From assembly GCA_027485535.1 (NCBI GenBank), contig JAIXQV010000038.1, positions 1 through 15,180 on the forward strand: a stretch of 15,180 nucleotides of DNA. The letters run 5' to 3'. The position numbers and the translations under genes are program-made. How positions within the stretch are numbered: the stretch's first letter is position 1; the number at the start of each line of letters is the position of its first letter. Positions 6,132 to 14,017 of the stretch are shown here, piece by piece. This DNA is from Oxalobacteraceae bacterium. Its GTDB lineage: Bacteria; Pseudomonadota; Gammaproteobacteria; Burkholderiales; Burkholderiaceae_D. The notes beneath the pieces were generated by a model, which saw only the letters and a list, made by a program, of their open reading frames with translations, was not told the origin of the DNA and made no database searches.

Positions 6132-6593
6132 ATGATCAACAAGAACCATTTTTCCCGCATCAGCGAATTCGTTGTTGGCTTGCTGTTCGGCGTCGGCCTG
6201 ATGGCGTCAGGCATGACTGACCCCGGCAAAGTCATCGGCTTTCTTGACCTGTTCGGGGCTTGGGACCCTTCCCTGGCACTGGTCATGGGTGGCGCGGTTG
6301 TGGTGGGCTTTTTTGCTTTCGCACTCGCCAAGAAACGCACCACGACTTTCTTGGGTGGGGCGCTGCGGTTTCCAACGTCCACTCAAATGGACAAGCCCTT
6401 GGTGATTGGCAGCCTGTTGTTTGGCGCAGGCTGGGGACTCGGCGGATTTTGTCCCGGCCCTGCGTTGGTGTCGATGGCTGATGGTCAGTCGAAAGCCATG
6501 TTGTTCGTAGCCGCCATGCTAGTCGGCATGCTGGGCTTCGAGTTGATGGACCGACTGGTCCACGCCCCTCGCAAATCTGAGATGGTGGGCTAA
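6132..6593 (+). CDS. YeeE/YedE family transporter, second half (DUF6691-like)
   Basis: This is the partner half of the split transporter, 153 residues with about four hydrophobic segments. The family signature is FGAGWGLGGFCPGPALVS, with Cys107 in the pore-like motif. An earlier conserved segment is GLMASGMTDPGKVIGFLDL (residues 22-40), typical of the second half of YeeE/YedE. AAGGA lies five bases before the ATG, and the gap from the first half is only 9 bp. Its stop overlaps the SulP start (TAATG). The two halves probably form one complex in the inner membrane. Confidence 0.85.
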   Translation: MINKNHFSRISEFVVGLLFGVGLMASGMTDPGKVIGFLDLFGAWDPSLALVMGGAVVVGFFAFALAKKRTTTFLGGALRFPTSTQMDKPLVIGSLLFGAGWGLGGFCPGPALVSMADGQSKAMLFVAAMLVGMLGFELMDRLVHAPRKSEMVG

Positions 6594-8323
6594 TGAGCAC
6601 TGCCACACGCTGGCTGCCCGCATTGCCAATTCTGGAATGGGGCCGTCACTACAATCGAGAAACACTCACCAACGACTTGGTGGCGGCGCTGATCGTCACC
6701 ATCATGTTGATCCCACAAAGCTTGGCCTATGCATTACTTGCGGGGTTACCGGCAGAGGTGGGCTTGTATGCCAGCGTGGCGCCCCTGTTCCTGTATGCAG
6801 TCCTTGGTAGTAGTCGTGTATTAGCGGTCGGCCCTGTCGCTGTCGTCTCATTGATGACCGCTGCGACAGTCGCCGAACACGCCGCCGCAGGCACGCACGC
6901 GTATTGGCAAGTCGCCATCACTTTGGCGTTCTTGTCGGGTGGCTTATTGCTACTGATGGGTTTACTCCGCTTGGGTTTCTTGGCTAATTTCTTGAGCCAT
7001 CCCGTCATCTCCGGTTTCATTTCTGCTTCAGGTTTACTGATAGCACTCAGTCAAATGAAAACCATCATGGGCGTTAAAGCGGAGGGTCACAACTTTGTTG
7101 AACTGCTCAACTCGCTGATTCATCAAGCATCCAATGTGCATCTACTCACCTTGTTGGTCGGCGTAGTCGCTACCGTTTTTTTGTTTTGGGTGCGCAAGGG
7201 TTTACAGCCTTTACTGGTGCAGGCAGGCTTAAGTCTCAAGCTTGCCGACATGCTGGCTAGAGCGGGGCCTGCGGTAGCAATTGTGGTTACCGCGTTACTC
7301 GCCTGGCAGCTGGATTGGCAAGGCCAAGGTATGAAGTTGGTCGGCACTGTCCCGCAAGGCCTGCCACCGATCACCATGCCCTTATGGGACGTGAACCTCT
7401 GGCAAAAACTGCTGGTGCCTGCCTTGCTGATTAGCGTGATTGGATTTGTCGAGTCGGTATCGGTCGGACAAACCTTGGCGGCAAAGCGTCGTCAGCGTAT
7501 CGAGCCAGACCAAGAGCTGGTTGCTTTGGGCGGCAGTAATTTATCAGCGGCATTCACCGGTGGATTTCCTGTCACGGGTGGGTTTGCTCGCTCAGTCGTT
7601 AACTTTGAAGCGGGCGCTGTTACACCAGCAGCAGGTATCTACACCGCAGTCGGCATTACCCTCGCCTCGCTGTTTTTAACCCCAGCGCTGTTTTATTTAC
7701 CGCAGGCTACCTTGGCGGCCACCATCATCGTGGCCGTCCTCTCCTTGGTGGACTTCAAGATCTTGAAATCAACTTGGCGCTTCTCGAAACTCGATTTCAT
7801 TGCGGTGGCGACGACCTTAGTGGGTACCCTGTTTATTGGCGTCGAAACTGGCTTGGTGATGGGCGTGGTGACATCGCTTGCGCTGTTTTTGTTTCGTGCG
7901 AGTCGCCCACATATCGCCACGGTTGGATTAGTACCGGGCACCGAATATTTTCGGAATGTGCAGCGACATGATGTCCTGATCAGCCCAAAATTACTGTGCC
8001 TGCGCGTAGACGCCAGTATGTTTTTTGCGAACGCCCGCGGAATTGAAGACCGCATCAACGCAGAGGTGGCAACCCGCCCTGATCTGGAGCACGTACTGCT
8101 GCAATGCTCCGCAGTCAACGACATTGATGCCAGCGCCTTGGAAAGCTTGGAAATCATTGCCGCTCGCCTGAAAGACGCGGGGATTACATTACATTTTTCG
8201 GAAATCAAGGGGCCCGTGATGGATAAACTCAAGAATAGCTATCTGCTTGCGCATTTACACGGCCGCGTGTTTTTAACCAACTACCAAGCCATTCAAGAAC
8301 TCACGCCGGAAATTATTCGCTGA
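6593..8323 (+). CDS. SulP family inorganic anion transporter with STAS domain
   Basis: SulP (SLC26-like) proteins carry sulfate, bicarbonate or other anions across the inner membrane. This 576-residue protein has the full family layout. The signature DLVAALIVTIMLIPQSLAYA is near residues 28-47, and VLAVGPVAVVSLM is at 76-88. A core motif, GFPVTGGFARSVVNFEAGA, is at 324-342. The membrane part ends near residue 435, and a cytoplasmic STAS domain (about 455-570) follows, with DIDASALESLE at 510-520, the position of the conserved DSS/DxSG loop. The one-base overlap with the YeeE half makes it part of the sulfur operon. The likely cargo here is sulfate or sulfite, which is inference from context. 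Confidence 0.9.
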   Translation: MSTATRWLPALPILEWGRHYNRETLTNDLVAALIVTIMLIPQSLAYALLAGLPAEVGLYASVAPLFLYAVLGSSRVLAVGPVAVVSLMTAATVAEHAAAGTHAYWQVAITLAFLSGGLLLLMGLLRLGFLANFLSHPVISGFISASGLLIALSQMKTIMGVKAEGHNFVELLNSLIHQASNVHLLTLLVGVVATVFLFWVRKGLQPLLVQAGLSLKLADMLARAGPAVAIVVTALLAWQLDWQGQGMKLVGTVPQGLPPITMPLWDVNLWQKLLVPALLISVIGFVESVSVGQTLAAKRRQRIEPDQELVALGGSNLSAAFTGGFPVTGGFARSVVNFEAGAVTPAAGIYTAVGITLASLFLTPALFYLPQATLAATIIVAVLSLVDFKILKSTWRFSKLDFIAVATTLVGTLFIGVETGLVMGVVTSLALFLFRASRPHIATVGLVPGTEYFRNVQRHDVLISPKLLCLRVDASMFFANARGIEDRINAEVATRPDLEHVLLQCSAVNDIDASALESLEIIAARLKDAGITLHFSEIKGPVMDKLKNSYLLAHLHGRVFLTNYQAIQELTPEIIR

Positions 8324-8336
8324 ACATCGCTTGTCT

Positions 8337-8378
8337 AAAAAAATTAACGTTCATTTGCGACCGACGTAAGCGCTGAAC
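8337..8378 (-). terminator. weak candidate terminator downstream of the SDR gene
   Basis: On the minus strand GTTCA-GCG (8378-8371) can pair with CGC and TGAAC (8359-8357 and 8353-8349), with three unpaired bases on one side. A run of seven T (8343-8337) follows five bases later. The stem is imperfect and 113 bp past the SDR stop, so this is uncertain. Nothing else is seen between the convergent SulP and SDR genes. Confidence 0.3.
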
Positions 8379-8490
8379 TAGCACTATGGCCCTTTGCGTC
8401 TACCTGTCCCAGCGGCGAATTCCGATTGAAAAGCCGACACTCAAAAGACCCGCTTATCGCTCGGCAAAGATCGTAGCGGTTGAATAACCC

Positions 8491-9192
8491 TCACCACGCT
8501 ATCTCCTGCCCTTGGTAGTCGATGAAATGTGCGCCGGATTTCGTGGTCAGCTCGGTCATTGCACGCATCATGCCTGCCACCGATGCTGAAGGTTCCAGCA
8601 ATGTCGGCACACCTGCTTGAAACGGCTCGGAAAGCCGAGACCGTACGGTGCCCGGTTGCAGCGCTACGACGCGCAAACTGGGGTTCCTGCGCTGTAGCTC
8701 AATCGCCGCTGTTTGAAGCATCATGTTTAGTGCAGCCTTCGAGGCACGGTAGCCATACCATCCGCCTTTTTGGTTATCACTAATACTGCCTACTCTAGCT
8801 GATAGCTTTGCGTAGATCGCATCGCCACTCGCGATTGAGGGCGCCAGGTGTCGCAACAACAAGGTAGGGCCAATGGCATTGATGGAGAAAGAGCGATGCA
8901 AGGCATCGGCATCAATTCGACTGAGCGATTTTTCGGGGCCCATACCATCAATGGTCAATGCACCGGTGGCATCAATTACCCAATGAAATGGGCCCTGCTC
9001 TCGCACCCGATGTGCGGTTCGCTCAATCGATCCCGGGTCTTCCAGATCAAAGCCATCGTGCAAGGAGCGCGAAATACCAACCACCTGCCCGCAGGCGGTT
9101 TCATTTTGCAGGTAGCTCACAAAAGCGCCACCTAATGCGCCGCCAGATCCCACAACGAGGGCCTTAAAATTGTGTGGGAACTGGATTCGCAT
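8491..9192 (-). CDS. short-chain dehydrogenase/reductase (SDR)
   Basis: This is a 233-residue NAD(P)-dependent oxidoreductase with a Rossmann fold. The cofactor loop is GSGGALG at residues 15-21, a variant of TGxxxGIG. INAIGP has the structural Asn near 105, and SARVGSISDN at 131-140 supplies the catalytic Ser. YxxxK is Tyr148 and Lys152 (YRASK). The Asp/Asn-rich N-terminus and short length resemble CsgA/YciK-like SDRs. It is 28 bp downstream of the four-helix membrane protein and probably co-transcribed. The start ATG has AAGG about ten bases upstream. The substrate is unknown. Confidence 0.85.
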   Translation of the reverse strand: MRIQFPHNFKALVVGSGGALGGAFVSYLQNETACGQVVGISRSLHDGFDLEDPGSIERTAHRVREQGPFHWVIDATGALTIDGMGPEKSLSRIDADALHRSFSINAIGPTLLLRHLAPSIASGDAIYAKLSARVGSISDNQKGGWYGYRASKAALNMMLQTAAIELQRRNPSLRVVALQPGTVRSRLSEPFQAGVPTLLEPSASVAGMMRAMTELTTKSGAHFIDYQGQEIAW

Positions 9193-9220
9193 GACAAACT
9201 CGCCTTAAGATCAGTCTCGC

Positions 9221-9757
9221 TTAGTGCTGGCTATGATCACCAGGATGCGCCTCATGATGCAGATGCATCTCTTCAGCAGCTGCTGGGTTCACGTAGCCTA
9301 ACAAGCCGGGGTCCATCATCCCGACCACCATGGCGATGTGGGCAAACACCAGAAAAATCGCGACATAGCTTGCGTGACGAGCCAAACGCCGCTCTTCACT
9401 CTCAGCTTTATAAATCAAGCCCAGATCTTGCAGTGCGAGCAGTATCATCGGAATCCCACCGATCAAATACGTCGATACTGCAACCACGTCGATCATGGTT
9501 CGCCACTCACCCGCCTTGGTAATCGGGATCACTGCATTGACCATCAAATAACCAATAATCCCGACGAAAGTGAGCCCCACCAGAATACCTGCGATCCGGT
9601 TCAGCTGACGAACCCAGGTATCGAAGTTTCTGGTGTAGAGGATATAGAGCTCGGTGATGGCGACTGTCTCAGCCAACACCACCGGCAGCGCCATAAATAT
9701 CAAAAGATTCCACGGCTGATTGGAAGCTAGTAGCTCCATGTAGTGCGTCATATTCAT
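9221..9757 (-). CDS. four-helix membrane protein with His-rich tail (DUF6803-like)
   Basis: This 178-residue inner-membrane protein has four hydrophobic segments at about 16-40, 52-76, 88-112 and 128-148. The first holds an acidic-polar patch, LAETVAITELYILYTR, where Glu and Thr lie in a membrane helix. The C-terminal tail has six histidines in the last 14 residues (HLHHEAHPGDHSQH), suggesting metal binding. The sequence reminds me of the DUF6803 group, whose function I do not know. The ATG has GGAG seven bases upstream. It is followed closely by the SDR gene and preceded by a small secreted Cys/His protein. Confidence 0.65.
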   Translation of the reverse strand: MNMTHYMELLASNQPWNLLIFMALPVVLAETVAITELYILYTRNFDTWVRQLNRIAGILVGLTFVGIIGYLMVNAVIPITKAGEWRTMIDVVAVSTYLIGGIPMILLALQDLGLIYKAESEERRLARHASYVAIFLVFAHIAMVVGMMDPGLLGYVNPAAAEEMHLHHEAHPGDHSQH

Positions 9758-9833
9758 GATTTATCTCCAGATAGGGGCAGCGCCTGTTCAAAAGACACAA
9801 GCGAACGGCAAAGGTGCCAATCAAAGCTACTAA

Positions 9834-10181
9834 TCAGGAGAATGTACGGGGGGGCCGGAACAGCCGCTCTGCCCGAGATTGTGGGCTGAGTGATGCGAAG
9901 AATGGAACCGCTTTGGTATGCTCATCAAGTGCCGTGAATGAGTCCAACGACGGTAACACGGCAATTAAGTTAAGGCAGCAGCCATGCACAGTGGCGCCAG
10001 GAAGCGAATGCGCCTTGCAATCCGAACCGTGACAATCATCTGCTATCACGGCATGGCAACCTTCTGCATCCTGCGCCTGCGCCAAGGCCGAACATAAGGG
10101 CGCAACAAAACCCAGCGTCGCGGAGAACAAGACGCAGATCGCCAACAACAGAAAACGGATCGACTTAGGATGCCTACTCAT
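9834..10181 (-). CDS. small secreted Cys/His-rich protein (DUF2946-like)
   Basis: A 115-residue protein with a signal peptide (hydrophobic residues 9-29, cleavage probably after SALA near residue 34). The mature part begins with a cluster of possible metal ligands: Cys42-His43, Cys50-His51, Cys55, His58, His66, Cys68 and Cys69. It ends in RLFRPPRTFS, a tail seen in small periplasmic proteins of copper-related operons such as the DUF2946 group. The assignment is tentative. It lies upstream of the His-tailed membrane protein on the same strand (76-bp gap), so the two might share a metal-handling role. The ribosome site is weak (AGG close to the ATG). Confidence 0.55.
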   Translation of the reverse strand: MSRHPKSIRFLLLAICVLFSATLGFVAPLCSALAQAQDAEGCHAVIADDCHGSDCKAHSLPGATVHGCCLNLIAVLPSLDSFTALDEHTKAVPFFASLSPQSRAERLFRPPRTFS

Positions 10182-10221
10182 CGCCTGCTTTTAAAAGGCA
10201 ATCATTTCGCCAGAGGGACCT

Positions 10222-10950
10222 TCAGTGTAACCGCTCCGGCGAACCATGGCATAGCTTGAACTTCTTTCCAGACCCGCAGGGGCAAGGATCATTCCGACCT
10301 AGCTGATCATCCACCGACAAAGGGCTAGACGTCACCGGGTCAGATGGCGTGCCTACCGCAACACCCTTCCCTCGTCGTTCCAACCAATAACGATGAATCT
10401 TTCGAATATCTTCGGGAAGATGATCAGCATATTCTCGATGTTGATCCAAGTCGTGTGACACTTCAGTCAGAATTTCCCAACCATCCTCGGTACCGTACAG
10501 CCGGAGCACGGTGAGCCATTCAGTATGAAGTGATGTGAGTGGCGTCCAGCCCTCGATGTCGAGTACCAGGCCTTTCATAAATCCCATGCACCAGTCATCC
10601 AATATGGGTATCGGATCGCCATCATTCGGATTTTCCATAAGCAAGGGCTCAAAATCCTCGGGCGCCTCCATCAGTTCGGCGGAAATACTATTCATATGCC
10701 GAAATACCAGCTCATAAAATCGCTGCGCAGCACGATCCGAACTGAAGTTGGGGCGGGAGACACCTTTCTCAACATCCCAGACCCACGGCATCCAAATACT
10801 TGGCATGATCGTATTGGGGCCAGATACCAAGGCAGTCAGAAAGCCATCCAGCATGCTGACGCTCATTGGATCCAGATCGCCGGTCTGACCCAACAACATG
10901 CGATCTAACTCTTCGATCTCATCATTCGACAATGGCTGACGTAGGTTCAT
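10222..10950 (-). CDS. YecA/UPF0149 family protein with C-terminal SEC-C zinc motif
   Basis: The 242-residue protein has an N-terminal UPF0149/YgfB-like helical domain (about 1-190), starting LSNDEIEELDRMLL and containing SVSMLDGFLTALVSGP and WCMGFMKGL. These are hallmark segments of the family. A linker of about 25 residues leads to the SEC-C zinc-binding motif GRNDPCPCGSGKKFKLCHG at residues 218-236 (Cys223, Cys225, Cys234, His235). In SecA the same motif binds Zn and helps dock SecB or ribosomes. The role of YecA proteins is not settled. No strong ribosome site precedes the ATG. It seems to be a single gene with no functional link to its neighbours. Confidence 0.9.
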   Translation of the reverse strand: MNLRQPLSNDEIEELDRMLLGQTGDLDPMSVSMLDGFLTALVSGPNTIMPSIWMPWVWDVEKGVSRPNFSSDRAAQRFYELVFRHMNSISAELMEAPEDFEPLLMENPNDGDPIPILDDWCMGFMKGLVLDIEGWTPLTSLHTEWLTVLRLYGTEDGWEILTEVSHDLDQHREYADHLPEDIRKIHRYWLERRGKGVAVGTPSDPVTSSPLSVDDQLGRNDPCPCGSGKKFKLCHGSPERLH

Positions 10951-11037
10951 CGTAAGCAGGCTTAGTGTTCGGCTCGACTATGATACGAGTAGCAGCGATA
11001 AAGAGAGAAAAATCATTTTTACCGAATGACAACGCCT

Positions 11038-11898
11038 TCAACGCAGCTGTGCTTCGGCCTGCATAGCTAATTCACCGCGGCTATTTGCTGCCCATAGCAC
11101 CACATGCTTCCCGTCTGGCTCGAGACGCGCATGCACTGAGAAGGGCTCGGTGTCGAACAAGGGTGCTATCGCTCTGAATGAAAACTCACTCATCGTTCGA
11201 TCAGGCAGTTCGCGGCCAAGCAAGTCGGTGAGTAAGCTTGCGATCAGTGGACCATGCACAATCAAGCCCGGGTAGCCCTCGACTTCAGTTGCATAGCTGC
11301 GATCATAGTGAATACGGTAGCCGTTGAAGGTGAGCGCAGAATAGCGAAACAACTGCACCGGGTCTGGCGAGATTTGCCTTGACCAGTGCGCATCGGTCGG
11401 CGCTAGCTTTGCATTGGACGATGAATCGCCTACCTGCAATACATCGCGGTAGACAATGTCGTGCTCTTCTTGTATCACCAGCTTAGCCTGCACTGAGATG
11501 TCATGGGCCACGGTCACAAATACCAATGGACCAGATTTCCCCTGTTTGACTTCAACTGCCTTGATGCGCGAAACACGCTCTGCCTGCGCACCTACCGGTA
11601 ATGGTGCTAAAAACTGTAAACGACCACCCGCCCACATCCTGCGCGGCAAAGACACTGGCGGCAGAAATCCCCCGCGCTGCGCATGACCATCAGTACCCAA
11701 CTGCGATGCTGGAACCGCAGGCCAAAAATACATCCAGTGCCATAACGGCGGCAAGGCATCACCAAGAGCGGGAGACCTCGGTAAATCCAAGGTTGCGGCC
11801 ATGGCAACTGCTCTACCGATGTCGATGTGATCGGTGATGACCTCAGACCGGCCCACCCAAGCAGCCAACTTGTCAGCGTCAAGTAATTGGTTAGGCAT
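11038..11898 (-). CDS. FAS1/MaoC-like acyl-CoA hydratase (dehydratase) of the HTD2/Meh type
   Basis: This 286-residue double-hotdog protein resembles 3-methylfumaryl-CoA hydratase and mesaconyl-C4-CoA hydratase. The N-terminal FAS1-like part has LPPLWHWMYF near residues 50-59, a marker of the group. The C-terminal hotdog has YSALTFNGYRIHYD followed by EGYPGLIVHGPL (residues about 187-222). The His in IHYD would be the catalytic base of the hydratase-2 motif; the usual Asp of GDxNPxH is replaced by Phe/Asn. AGGA lies seven bases before the ATG. It follows the lipoprotein gene on the same strand with a gap of about 100 bp. The acyl-CoA substrate is unknown; a role in degrading amine-derived acids is only a guess. 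Confidence 0.75.
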   Translation of the reverse strand: MPNQLLDADKLAAWVGRSEVITDHIDIGRAVAMAATLDLPRSPALGDALPPLWHWMYFWPAVPASQLGTDGHAQRGGFLPPVSLPRRMWAGGRLQFLAPLPVGAQAERVSRIKAVEVKQGKSGPLVFVTVAHDISVQAKLVIQEEHDIVYRDVLQVGDSSSNAKLAPTDAHWSRQISPDPVQLFRYSALTFNGYRIHYDRSYATEVEGYPGLIVHGPLIASLLTDLLGRELPDRTMSEFSFRAIAPLFDTEPFSVHARLEPDGKHVVLWAANSRGELAMQAEAQLR

Positions 11899-11999
11899 CT
11901 ACGATTCCTAATCGCATTACGCCACGGATTGAAGAGGCTTCGGACATTCGTTGCAGTGGCGTCGGGGTCATTATTTCAATCTGGCTTAGCGACTCGCAT

Positions 12000-12938
12000 C
12001 TACCGCTTCACCAATAACTGCTTAAAGTCTCGCTCGTAGCTCATCAGTTTTTTGTGAGCCCGAGAACGCTGCTCGGCAGTCGTCAGTTGATGAAGCCCCG
12101 CTAAGTTGGTACAAGCCTCTGTCTGCAGGCGCTGCTGCATCCCCGAGAAACGAGCGTCGCTCGGGTGCATGGCGCGATCAATCAGCGCCAGGATTTCTGC
12201 CTCGGCTGCTGATTGTGATAATTTTTGTAATTGTATTTTTTCAAGTGTCAGCAGGATTTGTTGCTGCCGCATCAGGCGGCGCTCCCAACTGATCTGGGGC
12301 TGCCACGACGAGTTTCTCACTACACGCAAAATGAAGTCACGCTGCTCGCGATTCAGGCGGCCGTAGTAGGTCTCGGCACGCTCCTCCCAGTCATCGACTC
12401 GGCGACGGATACGTTGTTCGTTTGAACCATCGAGCCATTTCTCACGCCACTCACGGTCTTCTTCAGCAAAGCGACGCTTGAGGTGCTGGAGCTGGGCCGC
12501 TTGCAGCTGTCTTGCCAATCCTGCAAACAGCGGAACCGCTTGTTTAAGTAAGGTATCCAGATGCTCGGCAGCCAGATCGATATTCTCGCAGGCCTGATCA
12601 GCGGTTACGTCGCCCATACTCTGGCGCGCTACCCCGTCAACAAGTTCTGCATAAGCGGGCAGCTGAGTCTCGCGGTGCCAAGCATGAAAGCCCTGAAGTT
12701 CCTGCTTCAGCCAGCGAGACTGACTGCTATCCAGATCGAGTTGGCGGTCGAACCACCAGCGGGCGACCAGATCGGCTTGATCGTAACCAAGCTTCACCAT
12801 GCTGCAGCCGCCGAGCAACACGAGCGCGATCACAAGCGCACATTGGCGGAAGCGACAAGAAAATAGATTCACCGAACTAAACAGTTGGCCATCAGAAGGC
12901 ATCAGAGCAGCCGAAACATCAGCTGACAGAAAAACCAC
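12000..12938 (-). CDS. DUF6279-family lipoprotein
   Basis: The frame can start at a GTG (12938) and gives 312 residues. A lipobox LLGGC is present with Cys45. The hydrophobic run before it (CALVIALVLLGG) fits a lipoprotein signal that would start more naturally at the in-frame GTG at 12872 (23 residues to the Cys), so the true start is uncertain; no site has a clear ribosome signal. The mature part is helical and rich in Gln, Arg and Glu, with WHRETQLPAYAELV and long amphipathic helices. I recognise it as like the DUF6279 lipoprotein group, function unknown. It follows the cytochrome gene by about 12 bp. As I recall it, unassigned genes also follow the cytochrome in the Alcaligenes faecalis aau region. 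Confidence 0.75.
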   Translation of the reverse strand: MVFLSADVSAALMPSDGQLFSSVNLFSCRFRQCALVIALVLLGGCSMVKLGYDQADLVARWWFDRQLDLDSSQSRWLKQELQGFHAWHRETQLPAYAELVDGVARQSMGDVTADQACENIDLAAEHLDTLLKQAVPLFAGLARQLQAAQLQHLKRRFAEEDREWREKWLDGSNEQRIRRRVDDWEERAETYYGRLNREQRDFILRVVRNSSWQPQISWERRLMRQQQILLTLEKIQLQKLSQSAAEAEILALIDRAMHPSDARFSGMQQRLQTEACTNLAGLHQLTTAEQRSRAHKKLMSYERDFKQLLVKR

Positions 12939-12950
12939 AGGGAGTCGGCG

Positions 12951-13397
12951 TCAAGGGTATGACCGCAGGTCAACCTCAAATTCACGAAGCAGTCTATCAG
13001 TAACTTCGGAGCGGCGCTTTGGTACATCAGGCGGCGGGCGACGTCTCAGCTGCTTCACCTCATCTGCAGAGTAAGCTTTTGGACGCTCAGGCAACTGCTT
13101 CGCACTGAACTCTTTCAGCATCCAGTTCAGCAGTTCGGCGGTTTCTTGGTCGGAAAGTGGTGACTGTGAGGCTCCGGGAACTTGCGCCAGATACTCTCGA
13201 CCGCCCTCCACTTTGAGAAAATGGCCGATCGTGCCGCGCAAATTCGGGATACCGGGTGCGTTATTGCCACTGCCATCCATCGCGTGACAGCCAGCGCAAT
13301 GCAACACATAATTCAAGCGTGGTGAGCCAACGCTCTGAGCAGCATCTGCGACCGAGCAACTCAGCATCATGAAGAGCCACAGGAAGATCGATCTCAT
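12951..13397 (-). CDS. periplasmic monohaem c-type cytochrome of the amine dehydrogenase operon
   Basis: From the ATG at 13397 this is a 148-residue protein with a signal peptide (about 1-20, ending VADA). It has one haem site, Cys34-Ala-Gly-Cys37-His38. The frame is open further upstream to 13565, but that part overlaps the small-subunit gene and looks unlike protein. AGGG six bases before 13397 and the signal peptide support the later start. Downstream are GGREYLAQVPGASQSPLSDQETAELLNWML, a class I-like C-terminal region. The usual position for a distal Met ligand is occupied by SQSP; His60 or Met93 could serve instead. The gene follows the small subunit by 92 bp, as orf-2 does in the aau operon, so it may be the dehydrogenase electron acceptor. 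A charged tail follows residue 100. Confidence 0.8.
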   Translation of the reverse strand: MRSIFLWLFMMLSCSVADAAQSVGSPRLNYVLHCAGCHAMDGSGNNAPGIPNLRGTIGHFLKVEGGREYLAQVPGASQSPLSDQETAELLNWMLKEFSAKQLPERPKAYSADEVKQLRRRPPPDVPKRRSEVTDRLLREFEVDLRSYP

Positions 13398-13422
13398 CTC
13401 GCGCCCTGAATTACCCCGCCTT

Positions 13423-13440
13423 AGCCTGAATAGCCAGGCT
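13423..13440. repeat. short hairpin between small-subunit and cytochrome genes
   Basis: AGCCTG (13423-13428) and CAGGCT (13435-13440) pair with a six-base loop. There is no T-run on either side, so it is not a classical terminator. It could set the ratio of small subunit to cytochrome mRNA by pausing or processing. Confidence 0.3.
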
Positions 13441-13489
13441 GACAAACCATCGCCAACCTGGCAAGCATCACAAACACAGTTTGGCCAGA

Positions 13490-14011
13490 CTAGCCTTTCG
13501 GGTCGCCAACGCCAACGATCGCCGCAACGGTACAGTGGTAGGTATTGCTGGTATTCGACATGCACCAGTTGATATCGTTATGAACACCCATTCGATAAGC
13601 CGGACGCTCACGCTCGTTTCGGTTGCAGAAACATTGACCACACATCGTGGCACCACAGCAGTCGTTGTAGCTGATCAAATAATCACGACCGTTAGCAGGA
13701 TTTCGACACGTGCCCACCCAAGTGACCTTCGAAACTTCTGTACCCGGCGGACAAGATGACACCGTGCCACCACAGCAGGTGCAAACAAATCCATCTAACG
13801 CACAATAGCGCCAGTAATCACACGCAGTATCGTCTTCACCCTTCTTCGGCGCAGCGTGTGCGTGTGAGCCAACACGATCGAATGGCAATACGGGAAGCAC
13901 TAACGCCGTGCCTACCAGCAGATTACCCAAGCGCGTGAGCGCACTACGGCGCGACATGGATTGCGCGACTCGGCGAGTTTTTGTTTCAAAAAAATCATCA
14001 AACCATTTCAC
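13490..14011 (-). CDS. aauA: amine dehydrogenase small (beta, TTQ-bearing) subunit, aromatic amine dehydrogenase type
   Basis: The small subunit of periplasmic quinoprotein amine dehydrogenases carries tryptophan tryptophylquinone. From the GTG at 14011 the protein has 173 residues. A long leader has a twin-arginine motif (SRRSAL, residues 20-25) and a hydrophobic stretch, with cleavage near AHA (51-53). The cofactor tryptophans are Trp98 (VTWVGTC) and Trp149 (INWCM), 51 residues apart as in known enzymes. The active-site Asp is Asp117 (SYNDCCG), 19 after the first Trp. Fourteen cysteines predict a disulfide-rich fold. CDYWRYCALDGF, CTCCGG, CGQCFC and HNDINWCM resemble AauA more than MauA. 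GTG at 14017 also exists, but AGGAGG at 14018-14023 touches it. That site is six bases from the GTG at 14011, so I chose 14011; the protein then starts MKWFDD, like AauA. MauD and MauE genes precede it. Confidence 0.9.
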   Translation of the reverse strand: MKWFDDFFETKTRRVAQSMSRRSALTRLGNLLVGTALVLPVLPFDRVGSHAHAAPKKGEDDTACDYWRYCALDGFVCTCCGGTVSSCPPGTEVSKVTWVGTCRNPANGRDYLISYNDCCGATMCGQCFCNRNERERPAYRMGVHNDINWCMSNTSNTYHCTVAAIVGVGDPKG

Positions 14012-14017
14012 GGGCAC

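Noticed and set aside
8324..8490. A small gene between SulP and the SDR gene
   Set aside because: No frame with a start, ribosome site and protein-like composition was found; only a weak hairpin is present.
13398..13565. N-terminal extension of the cytochrome frame
   Set aside because: It overlaps the end of the small-subunit gene, has no protein-like features, and a signal peptide with a ribosome site starts at 13397.
13490..14011. Methylamine dehydrogenase light chain (mauA) as the specific name
   Set aside because: Family is right, but the extra cysteines and the CCGG, CGQCFC and HNDINWCM segments fit the aromatic amine dehydrogenase branch better. The large subunit is out of view, so this stays a preference.
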